From: an uncultured Lachnospiraceae bacterium
GTDB taxonomy: Bacteria; Bacillota; Clostridia; Lachnospirales; Lachnospiraceae
NCBI GenBank assembly: GCA_910578605.1
Contig: CAJTQG010000026.1
Location: forward strand, 8,260 to 38,085
Direction: 5' to 3'
DNA length: 29,826 nt
A program made the position numbers and the translations under genes. Of the stretch, positions 1-7,274 are shown piece after piece (the stretch's first letter is position 1; each line of letters opens with the position of its first letter). The notes under the pieces were generated by a model. That model saw only the letters and a program-made list of their open reading frames with translations, did not search any database and was not told where the DNA came from.

Positions 1-55
1 GATTTATCTCACATTTTTACATATTTGTCTCACATATTTATCTAATATTTTGATG

Positions 56-2461
56 TTATCCGATAATCTGTTTTGCTATATCCACGGTTTCCTTTGCATC
101 TTTGGCATAAAAATCCGCATGTATCTGTTTTGCATATTCCGGAGTGAGCACAGCTCCTCCCACCACTATTTTACAGTCAAGCTTGTTCTCATGAATTAGG
201 GCAATTGTTTTTTCCATGGAAACTAATGTGGTGGTCATTAAGGCTGAAAGCCCCACAAGCTTTGCCTGATGCTCTGTCACTGCATCCACAACCGCCTGGT
301 ATTCCACATCCTTCCCCAAATCAATCACCGTATATCCATAATTTTCCAACAGCACCTTGACAATATTTTTCCCTATATCATGAATATCTCCCTTCACCGT
401 TGCCAGCACAATCTTTCCTTTTGATACCGGCGCCTGATTTGTGTGGGACATATGTTTTTTGATTTCCTCAAATGCCGCCTGCGCTACACCAGCAGATAAA
501 ATCAATTGGGGAAGGAATATTTTTCCTGTCTCAAACTGAGCGCCCGCTTTATCCAACGCAGGAATCAGCATATGATTAATAATCTCCATGGCATCCTTTG
601 ATTTTAACAGCTCTCTTGTAATTTTAGCCCCCTCCGTCTTCAATCCATGCTCCACAGCTCCCATTAAATCCAATTGCTCTATCTGACCCCTTTGTACTGA
701 TGGTTCCTTCTGCACACCCGTTGCAATCGCCGCCGTTTTTATCTGCACATCCTTGTACGCCTGAATATATTCTGCCGAATTTACATCATATCCCTTTAAC
801 AGGCGAAATGCTCTAACGCTGCTAGCCATGGAGGCTATATTGGGGTTCATAATAGGAAGATCTAGCCCATTCATCATCGCCATAGTCAAAAACGTATGGT
901 TTATGGATTCCCTGTTGGGCAGACCAAAAGAGATATTGGAGACTCCAAGAACAGTCTTTAAGCCCAATTCCTCCTTAACATACTTCAATGCTTCCAATGT
1001 TTCCATTACCCCCTCCTGCTGTGCACTGGCAGTTAATGTCAAACAATCTATATATACGTTTTCCTTCGGAATCCCCATAGCCAAAGCTCGATTTAATATT
1101 TTTTTGGCAATTTTGATTCGTCCCTTTGCCTTTGGCGGAATGCCCTCCTCATCTATTGTCAGCCCCACTACAGCAGCCCCATACTTTTTCACAAGAGGAA
1201 GCACTGCCTCCATTGATTTTTCCTCTCCGTTGACAGAATTTACAATAGGTTTTCCGTTATATACCCTAAGAGCCGCCTCTAAAACCTCGGGAATGGTAGA
1301 GTCTAACTGCAAAGGTACATCCACGATTCCCTGGATTGCCTTTACCGCCGCTACCATCATTTCCTTTTCATTTATGCCCGGAAGTCCTACATTGACATCT
1401 AAAATCTCCGCCCCTCCATGAACCTGTTCAATTGCCTGGTTTAAAATATAATCCATATCTTTATTTTTTAAGGCTTCCTTAAATAATTTCTTTCCTGTAG
1501 GATTAATTCTCTCCCCTATTATTCTAGGCTGATTGATGCACACTGTGTTGGCATAAGTACATACGGCAGCAGGTACTATTGTCTCCTTTCTCTTTATGAC
1601 GAAATCCTGATTTCTTAACATATGGGATAATTGGCGGATAAATTCTGGCGTAGTGCCGCAGCATCCCCCAAAAATCTGCACTCCCATATGTGCAAGCTCC
1701 TCCATTGCTGTGCAGAATTCCTCCGGCGAAACATCATATTTATTTGTAACCGGATCAGGCAAACCTGCATTTGGCTTTACTATAATAGGCAGAGTTGTCC
1801 ACTTCAAAAACTCCTCCACAATTCCTCTCACCTGCTTTGGCCCAAGAGAACAATTCAACCCAAGGGCATCCACCCCTAAGCCCTCCAGTGTCAATGCCAT
1901 AGCGCTGACACTGCATCCAGTGAAAGTGCGTCCGTTTTCCTCAAAGGTCATAGTGCAGAATATGGGCAAATCCGTGTTTTCCTTTGCCGCCAAAACAGCC
2001 GCCTTCATCTCCAGCAAATCTGTCATTGTCTCAAATACTACCAAATCTGCTCCTGCCTTAGCCCCCGCAGTCAATTCCTCCTTAAAAATATCATATGCCT
2101 CCTCAAAGGAAAGACTTCCCGTTGGTTCCAACAGCTGTCCGATTGGACCAATATCAAGGGCCACTAGACAGTCTGTTCCCTCACAGGCTTTCTTGGCATT
2201 TCTCACAGCCGCCTGAATAATTTCACAAACACTGTACTCACAGTGCTCCAGCTTGTATCGGTTCGCACTGAAAGTATTGGCATAGATAACCTGCGCTCCC
2301 GCCTTAACATACTGTCTGTGAATATCTAAAATCCATTCCGGCTTAGTAATCCCCAATGTCTCAGGAATCGTGCCCATCTCCATTCCCATAGACTGCAGCA
2401 TCGTGCCCATGCCCCCGTCCAGCAGCATATATTTCATCTCTTTTACATTTATTTTACTCAT
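56..2461 (-). CDS. metH: Cobalamin-dependent methionine synthase lacking the reactivation domain (MetH)
   Basis: Transfers a methyl group from methyltetrahydrofolate through cobalamin to homocysteine, giving methionine, in the cytoplasm. The 801 residues show three MetH modules in order. The homocysteine-binding barrel spans about 10-285, with the zinc ligands C204 (GLNCSLGP) and C267-C268 (GGCCGT). The pterin-binding barrel follows from about 312 (RIIGERINPTGKK). The cobalamin cap and Rossmann domain fill about 580-801, with the cobalt-ligating histidine H694 in GDIHDIGKN. Full-length enzymes such as that of E. coli are about 1200 residues; the C-terminal AdoMet-binding reactivation domain is absent here and is encoded by the gene immediately upstream, 52 bases away. 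The ATG is preceded by AGGAGA at a normal distance. I see no terminator between the stop codon and the left edge. Identification is very secure. Confidence 0.96.
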   Translation of the reverse strand: MSKINVKEMKYMLLDGGMGTMLQSMGMEMGTIPETLGITKPEWILDIHRQYVKAGAQVIYANTFSANRYKLEHCEYSVCEIIQAAVRNAKKACEGTDCLVALDIGPIGQLLEPTGSLSFEEAYDIFKEELTAGAKAGADLVVFETMTDLLEMKAAVLAAKENTDLPIFCTMTFEENGRTFTGCSVSAMALTLEGLGVDALGLNCSLGPKQVRGIVEEFLKWTTLPIIVKPNAGLPDPVTNKYDVSPEEFCTAMEELAHMGVQIFGGCCGTTPEFIRQLSHMLRNQDFVIKRKETIVPAAVCTYANTVCINQPRIIGERINPTGKKLFKEALKNKDMDYILNQAIEQVHGGAEILDVNVGLPGINEKEMMVAAVKAIQGIVDVPLQLDSTIPEVLEAALRVYNGKPIVNSVNGEEKSMEAVLPLVKKYGAAVVGLTIDEEGIPPKAKGRIKIAKKILNRALAMGIPKENVYIDCLTLTASAQQEGVMETLEALKYVKEELGLKTVLGVSNISFGLPNRESINHTFLTMAMMNGLDLPIMNPNIASMASSVRAFRLLKGYDVNSAEYIQAYKDVQIKTAAIATGVQKEPSVQRGQIEQLDLMGAVEHGLKTEGAKITRELLKSKDAMEIINHMLIPALDKAGAQFETGKIFLPQLILSAGVAQAAFEEIKKHMSHTNQAPVSKGKIVLATVKGDIHDIGKNIVKVLLENYGYTVIDLGKDVEYQAVVDAVTEHQAKLVGLSALMTTTLVSMEKTIALIHENKLDCKIVVGGAVLTPEYAKQIHADFYAKDAKETVDIAKQIIG

Positions 2462-2513
2462 GTCATTCTCTCCTGCTCTCTTGTCATATTTGGTGTATGC
2501 CTGTCCCTGCCCC

Positions 2514-3197
2514 TCACCAGTGACATCTGCTACCCTTTGCCCTCAAACCGCAGCTATCCTTTAAATTACAAACCGCACATCCTCTTATTTTCTTCCCCAG
2601 CATCTCCTGGCTCATGCCAATTACACAGGTAATGGACTTTCTAGGTGTCAATATATAGCTTTCGTTTACATGCAGTCCAATTCTTTTTGCGGCATCGGTC
2701 ACAGCCACTACTTGCTTTTGCAATGCCAGCGGAAAGTCACCATATCCCACTCCAAATCTCCAGGTAAAATACCAGCCTTTCATTTCCTGGGCCAATTTTT
2801 CTTCTATTGTATCACAAACCTGCTCAACCGCAACGCTTGCCAAGGCATCCATGATTACCGCCTTAGTCATATCCCTAATTTCAGTCTGGCGAAGAAGCCT
2901 GTCCACCTGGGAGGAAATGGTAGCACACAACACCATAGCCTTCGTACAGTCCTGCAAATGGTTTTGGATGGAATCCCCCTCCAAAGAAAGCGCACAATTC
3001 ACCAAAGCAGTTTGATTCTGATGATTCTTCTCAAGGTCAAATATTTTGTAGACGAATCTAGGCTGTATTGCTGACATTAACTCCTGCTCACACTGCCTCA
3101 TCATCTCCATAATATTTTCTGGAGGAGGATTCTGCCCATAGCCTAAATATCTGAGTGCTTCTTTTTGATTTAGAGGGTTCATCTGTATTTCCCACAT
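2514..3197 (-). CDS. Free-standing methionine synthase reactivation-domain protein
   Basis: A 227-residue protein resembling the C-terminal activation domain of MetH, which binds AdoMet and remethylates cobalamin that has been oxidised to the inactive cob(II)alamin form. The key visible signature is R147 followed by GYGDFP at 151-156, matching the Arg...Gly-Tyr-x-x-x-Pro AdoMet-binding motif of that domain. A histidine-and-tyrosine stretch near 175-182 (GLHVNESY) and the sequence LTPRKS also fit the family. The C-terminus carries four cysteines (C207, C210, C216, C225), a possible metal or iron-sulfur site seen in clostridial versions. It lies directly upstream of metH in the same direction, so the two products probably act in trans. 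The ATG at 3197 has GAGG nine bases upstream; an internal ATG six codons in is an alternative start. The electron donor is unknown. Confidence 0.88.
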   Translation of the reverse strand: MWEIQMNPLNQKEALRYLGYGQNPPPENIMEMMRQCEQELMSAIQPRFVYKIFDLEKNHQNQTALVNCALSLEGDSIQNHLQDCTKAMVLCATISSQVDRLLRQTEIRDMTKAVIMDALASVAVEQVCDTIEEKLAQEMKGWYFTWRFGVGYGDFPLALQKQVVAVTDAAKRIGLHVNESYILTPRKSITCVIGMSQEMLGKKIRGCAVCNLKDSCGLRAKGSRCHW

Positions 3198-3319
3198 TTA
3201 TGTCTACCTCATTTCTCCTGCAAATTGTCGAAAAATTTATTTAACTTTTTATACGACATATTATTTCCCTATTTATTTATAATTTTACGTTTTATTGTTA
3301 TCTTACAATAAAATATTCC

Positions 3320-3457
3320 TCAACAACAAAACAAATTATATCCACACAAAAATAATATAACAACCAAAAGCAGTGTAAGCAATGTGCTTTTAATCAAAAG
3401 ACAAATTGCCATTCCCACTGCAATCCAAAACAAAACAAATCCACATAATCTGCGCAT
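3320..3457 (-). CDS. Small hydrophobic membrane protein, 45 residues
   Basis: A short gene easily missed by length cut-offs. It begins MRRLCGFVLFWIAVGMAI and ends GYNLFCC, and is almost entirely hydrophobic. Two membrane segments of about 15-18 residues are separated by a short Ile-Lys-Ser-Thr turn at 22-25, so it is probably a two-pass membrane hairpin. The ATG at 3457 is preceded by AAAGGTG with a five-base spacer, a good ribosome-binding site, and the frame is open to a TGA. It sits 73 bases downstream of gerW in the same direction and may share its transcript. The ending with paired cysteines feels familiar from short conserved clostridial proteins, but I cannot name a family. No function is assigned. 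Confidence 0.7.
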   Translation of the reverse strand: MRRLCGFVLFWIAVGMAICLLIKSTLLTLLLVVILFLCGYNLFCC

Positions 3458-3530
3458 GGTATCACCTTTTCTCAAAAGCTTTATCTGTATATCATATGCC
3501 AGATATGTGGATTGTATATACTTTTTCTTT

Positions 3531-3926
3531 TTATTCTGCCTCAGTCTCCTGTGAGGAAGCCTGTTCTCCTGTCGCCTCCTCCTGTGAGTCGCTGTCTTTT
3601 GTGAATTTATTCACAAAATCCGGCACCATATCCAACAGCTTTGTAATGGTATCCTGATTTTTAACATTTACCAATTTAGATTGTCCGTCTTTAATCACTA
3701 GAACAGCACATGGTGTCATTTTTCCTCCCATACCGCCAGCTGCATTATTTTTCTTATCCTGGGAACCAGCCCCTGCTGCCACTCCAAAAGAGACATCCAC
3801 CAATGGCAGGATAATTGTGTCATCCATCTTCACTGCTTCTCCCACCACGGTTTTGGTTGTCACAAAATTCTCCATTCCTTTAAATAAAGATTCCACTGTA
3901 CTGTCAAAATTAATATTCTCTGCCAT
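3531..3926 (-). CDS. ytfJ: GerW/YtfJ family sporulation protein
   Basis: A 131-residue member of the GerW (YtfJ) family, known in Bacillus as a forespore protein needed for normal germination. The family core is clear: an N-terminal segment with VESLFKGMENFV, then VVGEAVKMDDTIILPLVDVSFG, a small glycine- and alanine-rich stretch with GGMGGKM, and a conserved valine-rich strand (CAVLVIKDG). The C-terminal 20 residues are Ser/Glu/Gln-rich and probably disordered. I chose the ATG at 3926 because GGAGG sits five bases upstream. Two in-frame ATGs at 3938 and 3953 would include that ribosome-binding site in the coding region and have none of their own. The DUF2953 gene upstream is the usual partner (ytfI-ytfJ in Bacillus), which supports the call and implies a spore-former. 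Confidence 0.9.
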   Translation of the reverse strand: MAENINFDSTVESLFKGMENFVTTKTVVGEAVKMDDTIILPLVDVSFGVAAGAGSQDKKNNAAGGMGGKMTPCAVLVIKDGQSKLVNVKNQDTITKLLDMVPDFVNKFTKDSDSQEEATGEQASSQETEAE

Positions 3927-3989
3927 ATGCTCCTCCATATTCTGTGTTTTCACACATTTATTATTGTTATATGTTGCTGTTTTTATTTT

Positions 3990-4019
3990 ATTATTTTAAT
4001 TTTTTGAAATGGGAGTCAA
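3990..4019 (-). promoter_or_regulatory. Possible sigma-A promoter for ytfJ
   Basis: On the minus strand TTGACT (4014-4019) is followed after 18 bases by AATAAT (3990-3995). It would start transcription near 3983, about 57 bases before the ytfJ ATG. Bacillus ytfJ is under a forespore sigma factor, so a vegetative promoter here is only a suggestion. The AT-rich background makes chance matches likely. Confidence 0.35.
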
Positions 4020-4075
4020 AAGGTATTTTGCCCCCAACGGATGCTCTGGAATGCTCATAACTCTTATAAAATACA

Positions 4076-5056
4076 TTACATCCTATTCTTCCACTGCTCC
4101 TGCATCTGTCGAACATCCTTATGGAAATACAGCTTTGCTGCCGTTTTTAAAAAAGTAAACACCATCACTTTACCCTTCACAGACAAATCAGCCTCCAATA
4201 TTTTTTGCTCAAATTCTGGTATAACCTTCACGTCCATAAAAGCAAATGACTGCAGCACACAAAGTCCGCCGTAGATTTGTCCTGTAGCAGCAGGATCCTC
4301 CAGTCCAATTCTCAAAGTTCCCTTTATTTTTTTGGGTTTTAAATGATTCAGTAAAGTGAACAGCTCTCCCCTTGCGAAAACCAATGCATTCTGAGTAAAT
4401 TCTGCCTGCCAGAAATCTTGATACCACTCCCACTTATCTCTCCATTGTTTTATTATAGCACAAAATTTTTTAATTTTGCATTTGATATTGTAAATAATAC
4501 CAAAAATCTTTTCCTTTAATTTTTCTATCCATCCCTTTTTCTCCCCCTTCTCTTCTCTATTGTATTTTTCTCCCTTCCCTGTGTTTTCCTCCTCTTTTTC
4601 ATTCTCCACAGATAAATCATATTCTAATGGTTCTTTTTTATATTCTTCCACCTCTTCTATTGTTATTTTATCTGTTACTGTATCGTACTCATTTTCTTGA
4701 TTTTCATCCGCCTTTTCTAAATCCATGAATTGCTTTTCATATTCTCCCCTCACATTGTCTTTGGAATTTTTCCTTCTATGTCTTTTTGTCTCCTTCTCCT
4801 CTTTCTGTTTTCTTTTTATCCCAAATACTTGAAATGATGATACAAATGCTTCATTTTCATAGGCAAAGGAATAACATAAAGCAGAAAAAAACCAGCATAC
4901 TCTGCCATGTATCCGTTTCTCCTTCTGCCATCTGCCATGTACTTGATAAGTGATTGGCACAAAAAGTACACTGCAAATTATCAACAGAACAATACCCAGA
5001 ATCAACAATATTAGTATTCCAATTATTTTTATAATCATCATCAGAATATGTAACAT
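4076..5056 (-). CDS. ytfI: DUF2953 membrane-anchored protein (YtfI-like)
   Basis: A 326-residue protein with one N-terminal membrane segment (about residues 5-35) directly followed by FVPITYQVHG, typical of the DUF2953 family. A very charged Lys/Glu-rich linker follows from about 80 to 185, with many KE and EK runs. The C-terminal globular DUF2953 part (about 200-326) contains the conserved GLEDPAATGQIYGGL segment, followed by a strand with a conserved proline-glutamate (VIPEFEQ). Function is unknown; in Firmicutes it is commonly encoded next to gerW/ytfJ, as here, 149 bases away. It lies 18 bases downstream of the preceding small gene, so the two are probably co-transcribed. The linker is longer and more acidic than I would expect for the family. 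The ATG start is natural, but a second Met at residue 6 or 7 could also be used. Confidence 0.85.
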   Translation of the reverse strand: MLHILMMIIKIIGILILLILGIVLLIICSVLFVPITYQVHGRWQKEKRIHGRVCWFFSALCYSFAYENEAFVSSFQVFGIKRKQKEEKETKRHRRKNSKDNVRGEYEKQFMDLEKADENQENEYDTVTDKITIEEVEEYKKEPLEYDLSVENEKEEENTGKGEKYNREEKGEKKGWIEKLKEKIFGIIYNIKCKIKKFCAIIKQWRDKWEWYQDFWQAEFTQNALVFARGELFTLLNHLKPKKIKGTLRIGLEDPAATGQIYGGLCVLQSFAFMDVKVIPEFEQKILEADLSVKGKVMVFTFLKTAAKLYFHKDVRQMQEQWKNRM

Positions 5057-5074
5057 TTCTACCTCTTATCATTT

Positions 5075-5392
5075 TCATTTTTGCTTTTTCAATATTTGTT
5101 TTTCCATTTTTTTGCTGCAGCGGCACAAAAGATATTCCTCTACCTGAATATCTCCTGTATGCACATAGCATTCATTTACAATATCCTGCACTAACAGCAA
5201 TGCTTCCTGCTTGTCCTTTGCTATACCCACAACTCTAATTTTTTGCTTTTGATAATATTTCTGGTTTAATATATATACCGGGTAAATATGCAAAATCCCA
5301 TCTCCCCCAACAGGAAGAGTAATCACATACCCCATATACTGTTTTTTGTCATGTAAAAGACGATACAAAAATTTTTTGCCCTGCTTTTTCAT
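5075..5392 (-). CDS. Conserved-looking hypothetical protein, 105 residues
   Basis: A 105-residue soluble, basic protein that I do not recognise. It reads MKKQGKKFLYRLLHDKKQY, then a strand-like region (MGYVITLPVGGDGILHIYPVY), a lysine-rich central part and a helix (DKQEALLLVQDIVNECYV) before a basic tail with CRCSKK. The start at 5392 is chosen because GGGAGAG lies just upstream. An in-frame start 13 codons earlier has no ribosome-binding site and would overlap a candidate promoter. It precedes ytfI by 18 bases, which suggests translational coupling or at least co-transcription with that sporulation-linked pair. No enzymatic motif, signal peptide or membrane segment is visible. Confidence 0.65.
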   Translation of the reverse strand: MKKQGKKFLYRLLHDKKQYMGYVITLPVGGDGILHIYPVYILNQKYYQKQKIRVVGIAKDKQEALLLVQDIVNECYVHTGDIQVEEYLLCRCSKKMEKQILKKQK

Positions 5393-5421
5393 GTTCTCTC
5401 CCACATATGGTTTTTTTATAC

Positions 5422-5450
5422 ATTGTATCATACTTCATTCTCACTTCCAG
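5422..5450 (-). promoter_or_regulatory. Weak extended -10 promoter candidate
   Basis: The minus strand shows TGATACAAT, an extended -10 (TACAAT at 5422-5427), with a poor -35 (CTGGAA, 5445-5450) after 17 bases. It would begin a transcript about 20 bases ahead of the 105-residue gene. Confidence 0.35.
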
Positions 5451-5513
5451 TCATGCTGGCATAATCTAGCTAAACATTTCAAACAAACAACACCAAAATC
5501 CTTTATATATGCT

Positions 5514-5539
5514 TTTGCTGACTTATCTTTGCTGACTTA
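5514..5539. repeat. Tandem 12-bp direct repeat
   Basis: TTTGCTGACTTA occurs at 5514-5525 and again at 5528-5539, giving a 14-base period, in the gap between the 460-residue gene and the 105-residue gene. A second tandem pair, CATAATAC twice, is at 5553-5568. Their role is unknown; they could be regulatory sites or replication slippage. Confidence 0.6.
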
Positions 5540-5574
5540 GGATTCCTTTATACATAATACCATAATACATAAAT

Positions 5575-6957
5575 TTATACACTGAATGCCTGCAATAGCT
5601 CTACCACAGCCTGCTTTTCTGCCAAATCACCACAATTGTGCAGTGACCGGTAAATGTAATCCTGCACTTGGGTAAGCTGATTAAAAAACACAGGAATCTC
5701 CGACAGGGCGGCCGCCATCACTGCCCGATTTTCCCATTTGGTATGCTCTCCAAAATACTTGTCAAAATCCAATAATGTCTTCTGCTTTCGCTTTGCAAAA
5801 TACTCTGTGGACATATCCTGTTCCTTATATTCTCCCCACTCCACAAACAAGCTGTCAGAAATCAAATCTCGAATATGTGTTAATAACTCAACCTTGTTAT
5901 ATAAGCTTTTTTCCTCCAATACCAGTTCATCCTGCAGCAGCTCATCGGTGACATAATCATACTTCATAAAGCTTTCATACAGTGCTTCCTGATAACCTTC
6001 CAGGGAAATTAACAATGCTTCCTCCTCCCTGTCAAACTCCTCCCTCTGCTCTTTCTGCCATTTTTTGTCAATCATTGCCAGCACTGCCAGACTGTCGAGA
6101 ATCTCCCTTGACTCCTGCCTGGCCGGCTCCCCTAAGAGGATGACATAGACATGGTTAATAATTTCCTGCAGGCTCATACATTGTTCAGCCTGTGTGCGAA
6201 GCACCTGGGTGGCAATTGTCAGACTATCCCTTGCCATTCTATATTCTTCCCCTGTCAAATTAGAATAATCCAACTTTTTCAACACTTTATACAAATCTGT
6301 AGCTTTTTCTAAGTATGGCTTATCACGCAACGTAAAGTGGATGGCAGTGCTTGTGTATAGCCTATATAGAAAATCTTCAAAGCTTTTTCTGTCTGCTGTG
6401 GCATACACATCCATCCCCTCCTCCAACAGCTGATGAAATTTTCCTTTGGTCATGCGAACCGGAAGTTGTCCTATCACCTGTGAAATCTTACTGTTTATTG
6501 CCCCGTTATCCTCCTGGGACACAATATAGCGCATCACGGTTCGAGTTAGCTCCTGGTCATTGTCAATAGGAACTGCTCCCTGTTCCCGAAATCTATATTC
6601 CACTCTATTTAAAATATGCTCATACAGAGAAAATGCATCAATATAGCTAGTAATCTCCTCCATTCTCTCAATCACTTTGCCCCTGAGCTCTTTTATCTGC
6701 TCTAACGCCCTTTGGTTGCTTTCAGAAGGATTTCCTGTCAATATATTTTGACGAACCAAATCATTTACCCCGTCAAACCAATGCTGTGAATCGCTGATAT
6801 TCTCCTGCTCTAAACAGCATTCATAATATACATACTGCAGCATAGCTAACTGCACATAGGAATATTTTTGATATAATTCTCTCATGCCAACAGTAAAAAT
6901 ATCTATATTTTTTTCTTTATTTTTTCCTTGATGCAATTCTTTAATAGCCTGTTTCAT
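5575..6957 (-). CDS. Hypothetical all-helical protein, 460 residues
   Basis: A long soluble protein that I do not recognise. The composition is strongly helical: many Glu, Gln, Lys and Leu residues, with segments such as LLISLEGYQEALYESFMKYD and YNKVELLTHIRDLISDSLF, and a short AVVELLQAF end. There is no signal peptide, membrane span, nucleotide-binding loop or obvious metal site. I chose the ATG at 6957 because AGGAG lies ten bases upstream; an in-frame TTG 16 codons earlier has no ribosome-binding site. A good promoter (7035-7063) precedes it, so it is the head of the minus-strand cluster. Position next to sporulation-linked genes is the only functional clue and is weak. A helical-repeat scaffold is possible but unproven. 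Confidence 0.75.
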   Translation of the reverse strand: MKQAIKELHQGKNKEKNIDIFTVGMRELYQKYSYVQLAMLQYVYYECCLEQENISDSQHWFDGVNDLVRQNILTGNPSESNQRALEQIKELRGKVIERMEEITSYIDAFSLYEHILNRVEYRFREQGAVPIDNDQELTRTVMRYIVSQEDNGAINSKISQVIGQLPVRMTKGKFHQLLEEGMDVYATADRKSFEDFLYRLYTSTAIHFTLRDKPYLEKATDLYKVLKKLDYSNLTGEEYRMARDSLTIATQVLRTQAEQCMSLQEIINHVYVILLGEPARQESREILDSLAVLAMIDKKWQKEQREEFDREEEALLISLEGYQEALYESFMKYDYVTDELLQDELVLEEKSLYNKVELLTHIRDLISDSLFVEWGEYKEQDMSTEYFAKRKQKTLLDFDKYFGEHTKWENRAVMAAALSEIPVFFNQLTQVQDYIYRSLHNCGDLAEKQAVVELLQAFSV

Positions 6958-7034
6958 ACCATATATTCTCCTATATTTACTTATGTAATTACCATTTTTT
7001 AACAATTTTATACCTATTTATTACCTGTTAACCG

Positions 7035-7063
7035 ATTATATCGAATAATCCTTCCTTTTACAA
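7035..7063 (-). promoter_or_regulatory. Sigma-A promoter for the 460-residue gene
   Basis: On the minus strand TTGTAA (7058-7063) is followed after exactly 17 bases by a perfect TATAAT (7035-7040). The expected start is near 7028, giving a leader of about 70 bases. The -10 lies inside a palindrome, GATTAT-ATCGA-ATAATC (7034-7050), which could be an operator. Confidence 0.7.
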
Positions 7064-7094
7064 GAATTTTTTGGAAATTATAAGGGGTTTTATG

Positions 7095-7124
7095 TTGACA
7101 TAACCCATCTATTCAAGGTAAAAT
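7095..7124 (+). promoter_or_regulatory. Sigma-A promoter for the GH51 gene
   Basis: A perfect TTGACA (7095-7100) is followed after 18 bases by TAAAAT (7119-7124). The transcript would start near 7131 and carry a leader of about 144 bases. The divergent promoter at 7035-7063 is only about 30 bases away. Confidence 0.7.
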
Positions 7125-7167
7125 ATCATGGACTAAATGTAATTTATACCAAGGTCAAAAGGTCAAT

Positions 7168-7250
7168 GTTTGCTTGCTCTTGCATGCAAACAGCCATATT
7201 TTCAAAATAAGAAAAATTTTCAAGCAAGCGGCTTTACACTCTTTGCTTGC
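7168..7250 (+). repeat. Inverted and direct repeats in the GH51 leader
   Basis: GTTTGC (7168-7173) pairs with GCAAAC (7186-7191). Downstream, GCAAGC (7224-7229) can pair with GCTTGC at 7245-7250 or with an upstream GCTTGC at 7172-7177. TTTGCTTGC itself occurs twice (7169-7177 and 7242-7250). The set could be operator sites or alternative RNA hairpins. No U-tract follows, so it is not a plain terminator. Confidence 0.5.
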
Positions 7251-7274
7251 AGAAATAAAAAAGGAGAACAAACT

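Noticed and set aside
1..55. Direct repeat TCTCACAT (7-14 and 28-35) downstream of metH as a CRISPR or terminator
   Set aside because: Too short, only two copies, and no hairpin with T-run is present.
828..2216. Long open frames on the plus strand opposite metH (828-1421, 1653-2216)
   Set aside because: They lie wholly antisense to clear MetH domains, have no ribosome-binding sites and give Ser/Pro-rich sequences typical of reversed coding DNA.
3226..3258. Possible SAM or cobalamin riboswitch ahead of the metH pair (TGTCG/CGACA stem)
   Set aside because: The leader is only about 120 bases, lacks the conserved cores of these riboswitches, and the stem needs a three-base bulge.
3290..3313. 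Hairpin TTTTATTGT/ACAATAAAA as a terminator after the 45-residue gene
   Set aside because: The stem is A/T-only and no U-tract follows on the minus strand; it could arise by chance in such AT-rich DNA.
7170..7274. Upstream extension of the GH51 protein from TTG at 7170
   Set aside because: The 35 extra residues do not resemble a signal peptide, the TTG has no ribosome-binding site, and the ATG at 7275 has a good one.
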